A stretch of DNA of 64,000 bases from Nevskia soli DSM 19509 (GCF_000711955.1 NZ_KL543998.1:47904-111903), one strand, 5' to 3'; positions 36,152 through 46,283 are shown, counted from the stretch's first letter. The notes: generated from the letters alone by a model not told the origin. Made by a program: numbers and translations.

Positions 36152-37321
36152 TCAATCACAGTGAACATATTCGACGACTTCGAGATCGAAGCCGGACAAG
36201 GCATACATCTTCTTCGGCGCCGACAGCACGCGCATCTTGCGCACGCCGAGGTCGGCCAGGATCTGTGCGCCGACGCCGTAGGTGCGCAGCGACTGGCGCT
36301 CGTCCGGCTGCGCCTGCGGCACGCTGGTGGACGAGGAAGCCACGTGCGGCTGATTGAGGCCGACGATCTGCTGCACCACATCGCGCGGCGATTCCGGCTT
36401 GCGCAGCAGCACCACCACGCCGTTGCCTTCATCGGCGATACGCTTGATGGCGCGGCGCAGCGGCCAGGAGAAATCGCCGTGCTGCACGCCGAGTACATCC
36501 TGCAGCATGTTGCGCAGATGCACACGCACCAGGATCGGCTCATCGGGCTTGATCTCGCCCTTGACCAGGGCCAGGTGCACGGTCTTGCCGATGCGGTCCT
36601 CGTACACCGCCATGCGGAATTCGCCGAACTCGGTCTGCACCTGCTGCTCGGTGACGCGCTCGACGCTGTGCTCGTTGGCCAGGCGGTAGCGGATCAGGTC
36701 GGCGATGGTGCCGATGCGCAGCTCATGCTCGCGGGCGAAGGCGAACAGGTCGGCACCGCGCTTCATGGTGCCGTCGTCGTTGACGATCTCGCAGATGAAG
36801 CCGGCAGGCGAGGACAACCCCGCGAGCTTGACCAGGTCCACCGCCGCCTCGGTGTGGCCGGCGCGGGCCAGCACGCCGCCTTCGGCGCAGCGCAGCGGGA
36901 AGATATGGCCGGGGCGCGCCAGGTCGTCCGGCTTGGTCGCCGGGTCGGCCAGGGCGCGGATGGTCTTGGCGCGGTCCAGGGCCGAGATGCCGGTGGTGGT
37001 GCCGTGCTTGTAGTCCACAGAAATGGTGAAGGCGGTGCGATGGCTTTCGGTGTTCTCGGCCACCATCAGCGGCAGGCGCAACTCTTCCAGGCGCTCGCGC
37101 GTCATCGGTTGGCAGATGATGCCGCTGGAATGGCGGATGATGAAGGCGACCGCTTCCGGCGTGGCCTTCTCGGCCGCCATGATCAGATCGCCTTCGTTCT
37201 CGCGATCCTCGTCGTCCATCATGATGACCATCTTGCCGGCCTTGATGTCGGCGACGATGTCCTCGATGGAGTCGAGCTTGCGCTCGCGCTTGGCGTCGAT
37301 CGATGCGATTTTGCTGCTCAT
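36152..37321 (-). CDS. ribBA: 3,4-dihydroxy-2-butanone 4-phosphate synthase with degenerate GTP cyclohydrolase II domain
   Basis: The 389-residue protein starts MSSKIASIDAKRERKLDS. The N-terminal RibB domain is intact: MIMMDDEDRENEGDL near 34, TAFTISVDYKHGTTTGISA near 96 and RPGHIFPLRCAEGGVLARAGHTEAAVDL near 137. The C-terminal RibA-like domain (about 220-389) lacks the three zinc cysteines expected in the GSLRCDCG-type motif, showing RVHLRNMLQDVLG instead. It is therefore unlikely to hydrolyse GTP. Many betaproteobacteria carry such a fusion and rely on a separate RibA, which is not in this window. The start overlaps the ribE stop by ATGA. Confidence 0.93.
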   Translation of the reverse strand: MSSKIASIDAKRERKLDSIEDIVADIKAGKMVIMMDDEDRENEGDLIMAAEKATPEAVAFIIRHSSGIICQPMTRERLEELRLPLMVAENTESHRTAFTISVDYKHGTTTGISALDRAKTIRALADPATKPDDLARPGHIFPLRCAEGGVLARAGHTEAAVDLVKLAGLSSPAGFICEIVNDDGTMKRGADLFAFAREHELRIGTIADLIRYRLANEHSVERVTEQQVQTEFGEFRMAVYEDRIGKTVHLALVKGEIKPDEPILVRVHLRNMLQDVLGVQHGDFSWPLRRAIKRIADEGNGVVVLLRKPESPRDVVQQIVGLNQPHVASSSTSVPQAQPDERQSLRTYGVGAQILADLGVRKMRVLSAPKKMYALSGFDLEVVEYVHCD

Positions 37322-37920
37322 GATTGACCTCTCTCTTGTATCAGGCGTTCCAGGTACCGGGCGATCAGGTCCACTTCCAGGTTGACCGGCCCGCCCACCT
37401 TCAGCCCGCCCAGCGTGGTGTGGGTCCACGTCTGCGGGATGATGTTAACGCCAAAACGGTTTTTATCCACTTCGTTGACGGTCAGGCTGATGCCGTCGAT
37501 GGCGATCGAACCCTTGCGGGCGATATAGCGCGCCAGCGCCTGGGGCGCCTCGAAGGTGAGCCGCCAGGAGCGCGCGTCCTCGTGCTTTTCCACCAGGTGG
37601 CCGACGCCGTCGACATGCCCGGACATCATGTGGCCGCCAAGGGGCTTGGAGGGGGTCAGGGCGCGCTCCAGATTGACCGTCGTGCCGGCCTGCCAGGCGC
37701 CCGAGGTGGTGGCGTTGAGGGTTTCCACCGACAGGTCGGCGGTGAATCCGCCCGGCAGCAGCTGCACCGCGGTGAGGCAGACGCCGTTGACGGCGATGCT
37801 GTCGCCGGACTGCACGCCGTCCAGGTAGCCCCCGGCGGTGACGATGCGCATGCGGCGGTCGCCGCCGATCTCTTCCACGGCGTCGATACGGCCCTGGGCC
37901 TCGACAATGCCGGTAAACAT
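37318..37920 (-). CDS. ribE: Riboflavin synthase alpha chain
   Basis: This 200-residue protein has the duplicated lumazine-binding barrels. Each repeat shows its signature, MFTGIVEAQGRI and SIAVNGVCLTAV in the first, and GHVDGVGHL and SIAIDGISLTVNEV in the second. It dismutates two ribityllumazine molecules to riboflavin. The ATG at 37920 overlaps the ribD stop (TGATG). A second ATG two codons upstream (37926) is possible. It belongs to the tightly overlapping ribD-ribE-ribBA-ribH operon. Confidence 0.95.
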   Translation of the reverse strand: MFTGIVEAQGRIDAVEEIGGDRRMRIVTAGGYLDGVQSGDSIAVNGVCLTAVQLLPGGFTADLSVETLNATTSGAWQAGTTVNLERALTPSKPLGGHMMSGHVDGVGHLVEKHEDARSWRLTFEAPQALARYIARKGSIAIDGISLTVNEVDKNRFGVNIIPQTWTHTTLGGLKVGGPVNLEVDLIARYLERLIQERGQS

Positions 37921-39026
37921 CAGCATTTCTCCTTCGATTCGAGTACGGCTGTTACGCGGATGTCGTCGCCGACCAGCCGTACGTCCTTGGGCTTCAGGCG
38001 CACCCGCTGGTCCAGCCGCACCATGCCGGGCAGATGCGCCAGCGGCTGCGCATCGTGCCCGAGCAGCGAGGGCGCCAGATAAACCACGATCTCGTCTACC
38101 AGGCGTGCCTGCACGAAGGCGCCGGCCAGGCGCGGGCCGCATTCGACCAAAACCTCGTTGACCTGGCTGCGGCCCAGCGCATCCAGCGCGGAGCACAGGT
38201 CGACGTGGCCGGCGCCGTCGGCCCGCGCGGTCAGCACCTCGACACCCGGCGCGGACGGCGCGACATCGGTATCGGTGGTCAGCAGGAAACGCCGCGCGCC
38301 CTCGGCCCAGACCTTGGCGGTGAACGGCACGCGATGGTGGGTATCGAGCACGATGCGGTCCGGCTGGCGCCAGGTGCCGTCGAGGCGCACGGTGAGCTGC
38401 GGATCGTCCTCCAGCACCGTGGCGGAACTGGTCATCACCGCTCCGGCCTCGGCGCGCAGGCGGTGCACATCGGCACGGGCGGCTTCGCCGGTGATCCATT
38501 GGCTCTCGCCGGAAGCCATGGCGGTGCGCCCGTCGAGGCTGGCGGCCAGTTTCAGCGTGACCCAGGGACGGCCGCGCGTCATGCGCGAGACGAAGCCACG
38601 ATTGAGTTCTGCGGCGAGCTCGCCCATGACGCCGACATGGACTTCGATGCCCGCTTCGCGCAGTTTCGCCAGCCCCTTGCCGGCCACCAGCGGATTGGGG
38701 TCCTGCATCGCCACCCATACCCGTTTCGGCTTCGCCGCGATCAAGGCGTCGACGCAGGGGGGCGTGCGGCCATGGTGGGCACAGGGCTCCAGAGTCACGT
38801 AGACCTCGGCGCCTGCGGCCTTCTCACCAGCCGCGTGCAGGGCCAGCACCTCGGCGTGCGGCTCGCCGGCGCGCAGGTGGAAGCCCTCGCCCACGATCAA
38901 TCCGTCGCGGGCGATGACGCAGCCGACGCGGGGATTGGGCTGGGTGCTGGCCCTGCCCCGCTCCGCCAGGCGCAACGCGCGGGCCATGAAACTCTTGGCC
39001 AGGACTTCGTCGGCGTTGGATGACAT
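37920..39026 (-). CDS. ribD: Bifunctional pyrimidine deaminase/reductase in riboflavin synthesis
   Basis: The 368-residue protein has an N-terminal cytidine-deaminase-like domain with the zinc motifs HAEVLAL (about 58) and PCAHHGRTPPC (about 81). The C-terminal reductase domain (about 150-368) has RPWVTLKLAASLDGRTA and the NADPH-site VECGPRLAGAFV. It deaminates and reduces the GTP-derived pyrimidine intermediate. The ATG at 39026 overlaps the nrdR stop. The frame is open far upstream, but that part is antiparallel noise within nrdR. No FMN riboswitch lies upstream, since nrdR directly abuts. Confidence 0.94.
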   Translation of the reverse strand: MSSNADEVLAKSFMARALRLAERGRASTQPNPRVGCVIARDGLIVGEGFHLRAGEPHAEVLALHAAGEKAAGAEVYVTLEPCAHHGRTPPCVDALIAAKPKRVWVAMQDPNPLVAGKGLAKLREAGIEVHVGVMGELAAELNRGFVSRMTRGRPWVTLKLAASLDGRTAMASGESQWITGEAARADVHRLRAEAGAVMTSSATVLEDDPQLTVRLDGTWRQPDRIVLDTHHRVPFTAKVWAEGARRFLLTTDTDVAPSAPGVEVLTARADGAGHVDLCSALDALGRSQVNEVLVECGPRLAGAFVQARLVDEIVVYLAPSLLGHDAQPLAHLPGMVRLDQRVRLKPKDVRLVGDDIRVTAVLESKEKC

Positions 39027-39553
39027 CAGGACTTCTTCGAATTCTTCTTTTCTTCGGGAGGATCGATCAGCAGCAGCTGGTTGCGGCGCAGCTCGGCGCT
39101 GGGCAGCTTCTCCAGGCGGTCGATCTCCTCGCGGAAGGCGTTCACATCCTGGAAGCTGCGGTAGATCGAAGCGAAACGCACGTAGGCGACATGGTCGAGA
39201 TCGCGCAGCTCTTCCATCACCCAGGCGCCGATGCGGCGCGACGGCACTTCGCGCTCGCCGCTGGCGCGCAGCTTGCGCATCACGTTCTCGACGGCGTGGT
39301 CGAGCGCTTCCTGCGGCACCGGCCGTTTGTACACTGCGCTCTCGAAACCGCGGCGCAGCTTGTCCTCGTCGAAGGGCTGCGGCTTGCCGCTGCTCTTGAG
39401 CACGAAAGGCATCGACAGCTGGGCTTTTTCGAAGGTGCTGAAACGGTTGCCGCAATGCGGACATTCACGCCGGCGGCGTACCTGAGTGCCCTCCTCGTAC
39501 AGGCGCGAGTCGATGACGCGGGTGTCGGGCGCCTTGCAGAAAGGACATTGCAT
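39026..39553 (-). CDS. nrdR: Transcriptional repressor NrdR
   Basis: The 175-residue protein begins MQCPFCKAPDTRVIDSR, with zinc-ribbon cysteines C3, C6, C31 and C34. An ATP-cone domain (about 49-139) follows, in which the VLKSSGKPQPFDEDKLRRG segment is typical. It represses ribonucleotide reductase genes in response to ATP/dATP. It is the first gene of the nrdR-ribD-ribE-ribBA-ribH run and commonly neighbours glyA, as here. A large heptamer-based hairpin separates it from glyA. The C-terminus is lysine-rich (EEKKNSKKS). Confidence 0.96.
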   Translation of the reverse strand: MQCPFCKAPDTRVIDSRLYEEGTQVRRRRECPHCGNRFSTFEKAQLSMPFVLKSSGKPQPFDEDKLRRGFESAVYKRPVPQEALDHAVENVMRKLRASGEREVPSRRIGAWVMEELRDLDHVAYVRFASIYRSFQDVNAFREEIDRLEKLPSAELRRNQLLLIDPPEEKKNSKKS

Positions 39554-39571
39554 GGGCTGACGCTCCGCGTC

Positions 39572-39658
39572 AGCAGTGATTAGTGGTTAGTGACCAGTGG
39601 CTAGTAAAAAGCACGGAGCTTTTCACTGACCACTGACCACTGATCACTAACCACTGCT
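39572..39658. repeat. Heptamer-built hairpin between glyA and nrdR
   Basis: Two 34-nt arms (39572-39605 and 39625-39658) pair around a 19-nt loop. Each arm is a string of near-identical heptamers of type ACTRRYC, for example ACTGACC, ACTGATC and ACTAACC. The arms differ at seven positions and every difference is a transition, so pairing through G-U wobble is largely kept in RNA. The right arm touches the glyA stop codon. Within the loop AAAAGC and GCTTTT form a small stem. A sister hairpin lies at 55880-55966. Confidence 0.85.
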
Positions 39659-40945
<1,287 letters not shown>

Positions 40946-40970
40946 GGGCTCGAAAGATTCCTTAAGTTAT

Positions 40971-41045
40971 TGTCATTCCGAGCGAAGCGAAGAATCTGGC
41001 CGGCATCCCACTGCTCCCGGGAGATCCTTCGCTGCGCTCAGGATG
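40971..41045. repeat. Extragenic inverted repeat upstream of glyA
   Basis: The left arm TGTCATTCCGAGCGAAGCGA and right arm GATCCTTCGCTGCGCTCAGG form an imperfect stem (GAGCGAAGCGAAG with CTTCGCTGCGCTC) around about 32 bases. This is another family of extragenic palindromes, distinct from the CGTCATTCCCGCG units. It occupies most of the glyA upstream region, so it may be transcribed as part of the glyA leader or separate it from nadA. Confidence 0.7.
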
Positions 41046-41076
41046 GTTGATTGATCGCCTACGGCATCAATCAACC
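41045..41076 (-). terminator. Hairpin overlapping the nadA stop codon
   Basis: GGTTGATTGAT (41045-41055) and ATCAATCAACC (41066-41076) form a perfect 11-bp stem with a 10-base loop, and the nadA stop lies in the right arm. On the minus strand no U-run follows, so it may be a 3'-end stabiliser or a weak terminator rather than a classical intrinsic one. Confidence 0.5.
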
Positions 41077-42164
41077 ACTTCCAGCATCAAATCCAGCGCC
41101 GCCCGTGCCGGTTTGGCGATCTCCTGCGGCACGCGGATGCGATTCACCACCTGGCCGGCGATGAGGTTGTCCAGCGTCCAGGCCAGGTGCTGCGGGTCGG
41201 TGCGGAACATGGTGGAGCACATGCACACCATCGGCGACATGAACTGCACCGTCACGCCCTTGGGCTTCATCTCGTCCTTGAGGCGGTTGACCAGGTTCAG
41301 CTCGGTGCCGATCAGCCAGTGGCTGCCCGCCTCGGCGGCACGCACGGTACGCAGGATGTATTCGGTGGAGCCGACATAGTCGGAGTTTTCGCACACCTCG
41401 AAAGCGTTTTCCGGGTGGCTGATGACCTTGCCCCGCGGCACTTCGCGGCGGAATTTCTCGATATGCGCCGGATGGAACATCTGGTGCACCGAGCAGAAGC
41501 CCTTCCACAGGATGATCTTGGCCTTGCGGATTTCCTCGACGGTGAGGCCGCCCATCGGCTTGGTGAAATCCCACAGGACCATTTCGTCCAGCGGAATGCC
41601 CATGCGGTAGCCGGTGTTGCGCCCCAGGTGCTGGTCCGGGAAGAACAGCACCTTCTCGCGCCGGGAGAAGGACCATTCCAGCACGCCGCGGGCGTTGGAC
41701 GAGGTGCAGACGATGCCGCCGTGGCTGCCGCAGAAGGCTTTCAGGTCGGCGGCCGAGTTGATATAGGTGACCGGGGTGACTTTTTCATCCGGATCAAGTA
41801 CTTCGGAGATTTCGCTCCAGCACTTCCTGACCTTGATGAGATTGGCCATGTCGGCCATGGAGCAACCCGCGGCCAGGTCCGGCAGGATCACGTTGCGCTG
41901 GCCGTCGGTGACGATGTCGGCCACTTCGGCCATGAAGTGCACGCCGCAGAAGATGATGAATTCCGCCTCGGTCTTCGCCGCCAGCTGCGACAGTTTCAGG
42001 GAATCTCCTGTGAAATCAGCGTGTTTGAACACCTCATCACGCTGATAATGGTGGCCCAGGATGGCCAGCCGCTTGCCCAGGATGCTTTTCGCGGCGCGGA
42101 TGCGCGCGTCGCAGTCCTCGTCGGCAAGGAGATTGAATTGATCGATTTTCAAGGCGGCAGACAT
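41067..42164 (-). CDS. nadA: Quinolinate synthase
   Basis: The 365-residue protein has AILGHHYQRDEVFKHADFTGDSL near 33, FCGVHFMAEVADIV near 72, DLAAGCSMADM near 95 and FCSVHQMFHPAHIEKF near 222. The C-terminal MCSTMFRTDPQHLAWTL (about 314) provides one of the cysteines that ligate the 4Fe-4S cluster. NadA condenses iminoaspartate with dihydroxyacetone phosphate to quinolinate for NAD synthesis. The ATG at 42164 gives MSAALKIDQFNLLADE. No NadB or NadC gene is nearby. Confidence 0.96.
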   Translation of the reverse strand: MSAALKIDQFNLLADEDCDARIRAAKSILGKRLAILGHHYQRDEVFKHADFTGDSLKLSQLAAKTEAEFIIFCGVHFMAEVADIVTDGQRNVILPDLAAGCSMADMANLIKVRKCWSEISEVLDPDEKVTPVTYINSAADLKAFCGSHGGIVCTSSNARGVLEWSFSRREKVLFFPDQHLGRNTGYRMGIPLDEMVLWDFTKPMGGLTVEEIRKAKIILWKGFCSVHQMFHPAHIEKFRREVPRGKVISHPENAFEVCENSDYVGSTEYILRTVRAAEAGSHWLIGTELNLVNRLKDEMKPKGVTVQFMSPMVCMCSTMFRTDPQHLAWTLDNLIAGQVVNRIRVPQEIAKPARAALDLMLEVVD

Positions 42165-42263
42165 GGCCTACTGTCCTCGACGCCGGGGGCGCCGATAGTG
42201 GCTGGAGGTCGCCATTTTAACCGATCGGGCCGGCTCCGCCGGCCCGATCGGAACTCCCAATCC

Positions 42264-43733
42264 CTACTGGGTCTGCTGAATGGGATTCACCACCACCTGG
42301 GCGAACTTCTGGGGTACGTTGCTGGCCGTGCTATTGAGCGCTTGAATGGTGACCGAGCCCTGCGACACGCCCAGGACTTGGCCGGCCGTAAGGCCGCTGC
42401 TGCTGATCGAAGCCACCCCCGGATTGGAACTAGTCCAGGTGGTCTGGCGAGTCACTTCCTGGGTGATCGGGACTTCGGTTCCACCCGGCCCCGGCTGGAC
42501 GCCGCCAAAGGTTCCGATAGCGTGGAATCGCACGGGCGTCTGGCTGCCAGCCGTCACAGATGCGGTCGGCTGAGTGGTCGGGCAAGCCTGAATCTGGGTG
42601 AATTGGTCGGTCCAGCAGATTGTAATCGCACTCAACTGCACTGTGCGTGTGGTGATCGAAACGGATGGTGCGGTGAGTCCCGCTCCAGCCCCGGCAAAGG
42701 TTGCAGAAACGAAGATCCCGCCCGGCGCCAGGGCATTGAGGATATTGCTGGAGAACGCAGCGGCGGTGGATCCGGTCGGCTGCAGCGTCAGCGTCGATTG
42801 CGCGGTAATGTCCTGCACGTCGCCATTTGCCAGATTGCCTGCGACGACAAATTCCTCGGTATTACCGACGATCAAGGCCGGTAGAGGATTACTCGCTGAT
42901 ACAGGCTGGGTCGCATCAGGCTGCAGGAATTCAGGCTGCAGGTTAATGCTCTGCACATGCTGCACGGTGAAAGGAATCGCCTTGCTCTGATCGGTGATGC
43001 TGGTCAGATTGCAGGGAGCGAAGCTCGCGATCGGCACCAATGGCCCGCCGGGATTGAGTGCATTTAGCATCGCAGTGGTACTGCTTATCGTGGCGACGTT
43101 GTCGTTGGCCGTCTGGAATCCAAGCGTGGCGAACTTGGTAATGTCAGTCTCCACCCCGTCGAGGACGGCGGTCACCGCCAGTTGCAACGATGTACCCGAT
43201 CCCATGCTGAAGCCGGTGGAGGCGTCGGTGCTGTTGAGGTTGTAACGATTAAGGGGAACGTAGTTGCTTTCAAGGATGCCCTTGACGGTGATGTCCTGCG
43301 GAGTGCCGACGCTGACCGCCAATTGCGACACGATGCCGAAATAATCCGCCGTGATGATGGCATTGCCCGGTCCGGCCGGAACCAGCGTGCCCGCGCTATA
43401 GAACCCGCGGCCGTCCCCGACCGGAATGTCGCCATTGCTGACCATCACCGCGCCGGGATTGGAACTGGTCCATTTCACCCGCCCCGTGAAATCACCGACA
43501 GAATTATCGTTGAAAAAGATCAGCGCACTGACTCCACTGGTCAGGCATTGATACATGCGCAGGGTATTTATCTGGTTCACGGTGCCGGGAGTCGCAATCT
43601 CCGCCCTTTGCGGCGCATTTCCCGAACCGACCGCGCCGCTACAGGCGGCAAGACCCGTCCCCGCCGCAACAACGGCACCGGCGAGCAGGGTGCGGATCAG
43701 GGAACTGAGGGGACCGCGGAACGACAGGTTCAT
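42264..43733 (-). CDS. Lipoprotein with bacterial Ig-like (Big2) repeats
   Basis: The 489-residue protein has a lipoprotein signal ending in LAAC, with the modified cysteine at residue 31, so it is predicted to be lipid-anchored and exported. The body contains Big2-type modules. The last (about 420-480) has TSSNPGVASISSSGLTAGQVLGVSQGSVTIQAL, and an earlier VKWTSSNPGAVMVSNGD occurs near 85. It is rich in Thr, Ser and Asn and its coding GC is lower than its neighbours, which may reflect surface-protein composition or transfer. No enzyme domain is seen. A role in adhesion or envelope structure is only inferred from the Ig-like fold. Confidence 0.8.
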   Translation of the reverse strand: MNLSFRGPLSSLIRTLLAGAVVAAGTGLAACSGAVGSGNAPQRAEIATPGTVNQINTLRMYQCLTSGVSALIFFNDNSVGDFTGRVKWTSSNPGAVMVSNGDIPVGDGRGFYSAGTLVPAGPGNAIITADYFGIVSQLAVSVGTPQDITVKGILESNYVPLNRYNLNSTDASTGFSMGSGTSLQLAVTAVLDGVETDITKFATLGFQTANDNVATISSTTAMLNALNPGGPLVPIASFAPCNLTSITDQSKAIPFTVQHVQSINLQPEFLQPDATQPVSASNPLPALIVGNTEEFVVAGNLANGDVQDITAQSTLTLQPTGSTAAAFSSNILNALAPGGIFVSATFAGAGAGLTAPSVSITTRTVQLSAITICWTDQFTQIQACPTTQPTASVTAGSQTPVRFHAIGTFGGVQPGPGGTEVPITQEVTRQTTWTSSNPGVASISSSGLTAGQVLGVSQGSVTIQALNSTASNVPQKFAQVVVNPIQQTQ

Positions 43734-43758
43734 TCACGAATCTCGATTGGAGCAGGCC

Positions 43759-45546
43759 TTAGGCCGCTGACGGGGCCGTGGCCGGCTGCAGGGTACTGCG
43801 GATCGACAGCTCGCGCAGCTGACGCGCATCCACCGTGCCGGGGGCATTGGTGAGCGGGTCGTGCGCGGTCTGCGTCTTGGGGAAGGCGATCACTTCACGG
43901 ATCGAATTGGCGCCGGTCATCAGCATGACCAGGCGGTCCAGGCCCAGCGCGATGCCGCCGTGCGGCGGCGCGCCGAAACGCAGCGCCTCGAGCAGGAAGC
44001 CGAACTTCTCCTGGGCTTCCTCGTCGCTGATGCCGAGCAGGCGGAATACCGCCTGCTGGATGTCGGCGCGGTGGATACGCACCGAACCACCGCCGATTTC
44101 GATGCCGTTGAGGACCAGATCATAACCCTGGGACAGGACGCCGCCCGGATCGTTCTCGACCATCGCCGCATCGAAGATCTTGGGTGCGGTGAAGGGGTGA
44201 TGCAGCGCCACCCAGCGGTCTTCCTTGTCGTCTTTCTCGAACATGGGCCAGTCGATCACCCACATCGCGGCCCAGCCCGGCTTGGTGAAGCCGAGGTCGG
44301 CGCCCAGCTTGATGCGCAGGGCGCCCAGCGCATCGCATACCACCTTGTACTTGTCGGCGCCGAAGAAGATCAGGTCGCCGTCCTCAGCGCCGGTGCGCTC
44401 GAGGATGCCGGCGAGCGCGGCGTCGCTGAGGTTCTTGACGATCGGCGACTGCAGGCCGTCGCGGCCCTTGGACTTTTCGTTGACCTTGATCCAGGCCAGG
44501 CCGCGGGCGCCGAACTGGCCGACCAGCGCGGTGTAGGCGTCGATCTCGGAGCGTGAAATCTTGGCGCCGCCGGGCACGCGCAGGGCGGTGACGCGGCACT
44601 TGGGGTCCTTCGCCGGGGCGGCGAAGACCTTGAAGTCGCTGTCGGCCACCAGATCCTTGATCTCGACCAGCTCCAGCGGGTTGCGCAGGTCCGGCTTGTC
44701 CGAACCGAAGCGCCCCATGGCGTCGGCATAACTCATGTGCGGCAGGGTGCCGAGATCGACCTTGAGCACTTCCAGGAACAGCTCGCGCACCATGCTCTCG
44801 ATCATCGCCATGATCTGTTCCATGGTCAGGAACGAGGTCTCGACGTCGAGCTGGGTGAATTCGGGCTGGCGGTCGGCGCGCAGATCCTCGTCGCGGAAAC
44901 AGCGCGCGATCTGGTAGTAGCGGTCCAGACCGCCCACCATCAGCAGCTGCTTGAACAACTGCGGCGACTGCGGCAGGGCGAAGAAATGGCCCGGGTGGGT
45001 ACGGCTCGGCACCAGGTAATCGCGCGCACCTTCCGGCGTGGCGCGGGTCAAGATCGGCGTTTCCACGTCGATGAAGCCCTGCGCGTCCATATAGTTGCGG
45101 ATGCGGCGGATCACGTCGTGGCGCAGGCGCAGGTTCTGCTGCATCAGCGGACGGCGCAGATCGATGTAGCGGTATTTGAGGCGCGCTTCCTCGCCCACGG
45201 TATCGTCGTCGAGCTGGAACGGCGGCGTCTCGGCCTTGTTCAGCAACTCGATCTGCTGCCCCAGCACCTCGATCTTGCCGGTGTTGAGGTTGGGGTTCTC
45301 GGTGCCGGCCGGACGCGCGCGCACCTTGCCGGTGATGCGCACCACGTATTCGCTGCGCAGGCGCTCGGCCTGGGCGAACACTTCCGCGGCGTCGGGATCG
45401 AACACGATCTGCAGCAGGCCTTCGCGGTCGCGCAGGTCGATGAAAATCACGCCGCCATGGTCGCGGCGACGGTGCACCCAGCCGCAGACATGGACGATCT
45501 GACCGGTCAGGGATTCGGTCACCTGACCACAATAATGAGTACGCAT
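43759..45546 (-). CDS. aspS: Aspartyl-tRNA synthetase
   Basis: This 595-residue class II synthetase starts MRTHYCGQVTESLTGQIV with the anticodon-binding OB-fold. Motif 2 is visible as YYQIARCFRDEDLRADRQPEFTQLD near 210, followed by the bacterial GAD insertion (about 300-420). Motif 3 is GGIALGLDRLVMLMTGA near 530. It charges tRNA-Asp and, in many betaproteobacteria, also tRNA-Asn; which applies cannot be told here. It is downstream of FmdB-DUF502, a conserved neighbourhood in Betaproteobacteria, with a 122-bp gap. Confidence 0.97.
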   Translation of the reverse strand: MRTHYCGQVTESLTGQIVHVCGWVHRRRDHGGVIFIDLRDREGLLQIVFDPDAAEVFAQAERLRSEYVVRITGKVRARPAGTENPNLNTGKIEVLGQQIELLNKAETPPFQLDDDTVGEEARLKYRYIDLRRPLMQQNLRLRHDVIRRIRNYMDAQGFIDVETPILTRATPEGARDYLVPSRTHPGHFFALPQSPQLFKQLLMVGGLDRYYQIARCFRDEDLRADRQPEFTQLDVETSFLTMEQIMAMIESMVRELFLEVLKVDLGTLPHMSYADAMGRFGSDKPDLRNPLELVEIKDLVADSDFKVFAAPAKDPKCRVTALRVPGGAKISRSEIDAYTALVGQFGARGLAWIKVNEKSKGRDGLQSPIVKNLSDAALAGILERTGAEDGDLIFFGADKYKVVCDALGALRIKLGADLGFTKPGWAAMWVIDWPMFEKDDKEDRWVALHHPFTAPKIFDAAMVENDPGGVLSQGYDLVLNGIEIGGGSVRIHRADIQQAVFRLLGISDEEAQEKFGFLLEALRFGAPPHGGIALGLDRLVMLMTGANSIREVIAFPKTQTAHDPLTNAPGTVDARQLRELSIRSTLQPATAPSAA

Positions 45547-45668
45547 CTTCGAAGGAATCGTAAAGGAACAAGCAAAGGTGAATTGTAGCCTTGCGGGCGC
45601 CCGCCCGTGTAGCCGGAAAGCGTCCGACCGGGCCGGCTAACCCCCGGTCAACACACAAATTTACAAAT

Positions 45669-46283
45669 CTAAAGGGTGGAGCTGGCCGGCGGCAGGGTCG
45701 GCGCATTGGCCGGCGCAGGCTGGCCCGGGGTGACCACTCCGAGCGAGATGATGTAGCGCATGCCCTCTTCCACGCTCATGTCCAGCACCACCACCTCGTC
45801 CCGGCTGGCCTGCATGATGAAGCCCGAAGTGGGATTGGGCGTGGTCGGGATGAAAACAGTGACCATGTCGACCCCGGTCTTTTCCCGGGCCTCCTGCAAT
45901 GGTTCTCCTGCCTGGAAGCCGACCGACCACAGCCCCTTGCGCGGCCATTCGATCAGTACGACCTTGCGGAAGGCGCTGGAATTCTCGGAAAACAGGGTTT
46001 CGGCCAGCTTCTTGGTGCCGCCGTATAGCGAGCGGACCAGGGGGATATGGTTGAGCAGGCGCTCGGCCCAGGCCAGGAACTGGCCGCCGCGGTAGTTCGC
46101 CGCCACCACCCCGGTACCCAGCAGCACCGCCGCGGTGAGCAGCACGCCCGATCCCGGAAAGCGCCAGGACCGCGGCAGCAGGAAGCTGGAATCCAGGGCG
46201 TTGTAGATCAGGCTGAGCACGAACAGCGTGGCGCCAAGGGGCACCCACACCATCAGCCCGGCCAGGATCCACTTGCGGATCAT
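45669..46283 (-). CDS. DUF502 family membrane protein
   Basis: The 204-residue protein has two N-terminal membrane segments (about 6-27 and 45-63). The conserved DUF502 core follows, including IPLVRSLYGGTKKLAETLF (about 80-98), VDMVTVFIPTTPNPTSGFI (about 138-156) and VVVLDMSVEEGMRYIISLG. Its function is not established. The C-terminus is Pro/Ala-rich. The start overlaps the stop of the FmdB-like gene (ATGA), implying coupled translation, and aspS follows. Confidence 0.9.
   Translation of the reverse strand: MIRKWILAGLMVWVPLGATLFVLSLIYNALDSSFLLPRSWRFPGSGVLLTAAVLLGTGVVAANYRGGQFLAWAERLLNHIPLVRSLYGGTKKLAETLFSENSSAFRKVVLIEWPRKGLWSVGFQAGEPLQEAREKTGVDMVTVFIPTTPNPTSGFIMQASRDEVVVLDMSVEEGMRYIISLGVVTPGQPAPANAPTLPPASSTL

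Noticed and set aside
39026..39600. FMN riboswitch ahead of the riboflavin genes
   Set aside because: The upstream sequence is nrdR coding DNA and a heptamer hairpin; no RFN element motifs were found.
39572..39658. CRISPR-like array
   Set aside because: The heptamer repeats are contiguous, have no spacers and form one hairpin; no cas genes are present anywhere in the window.
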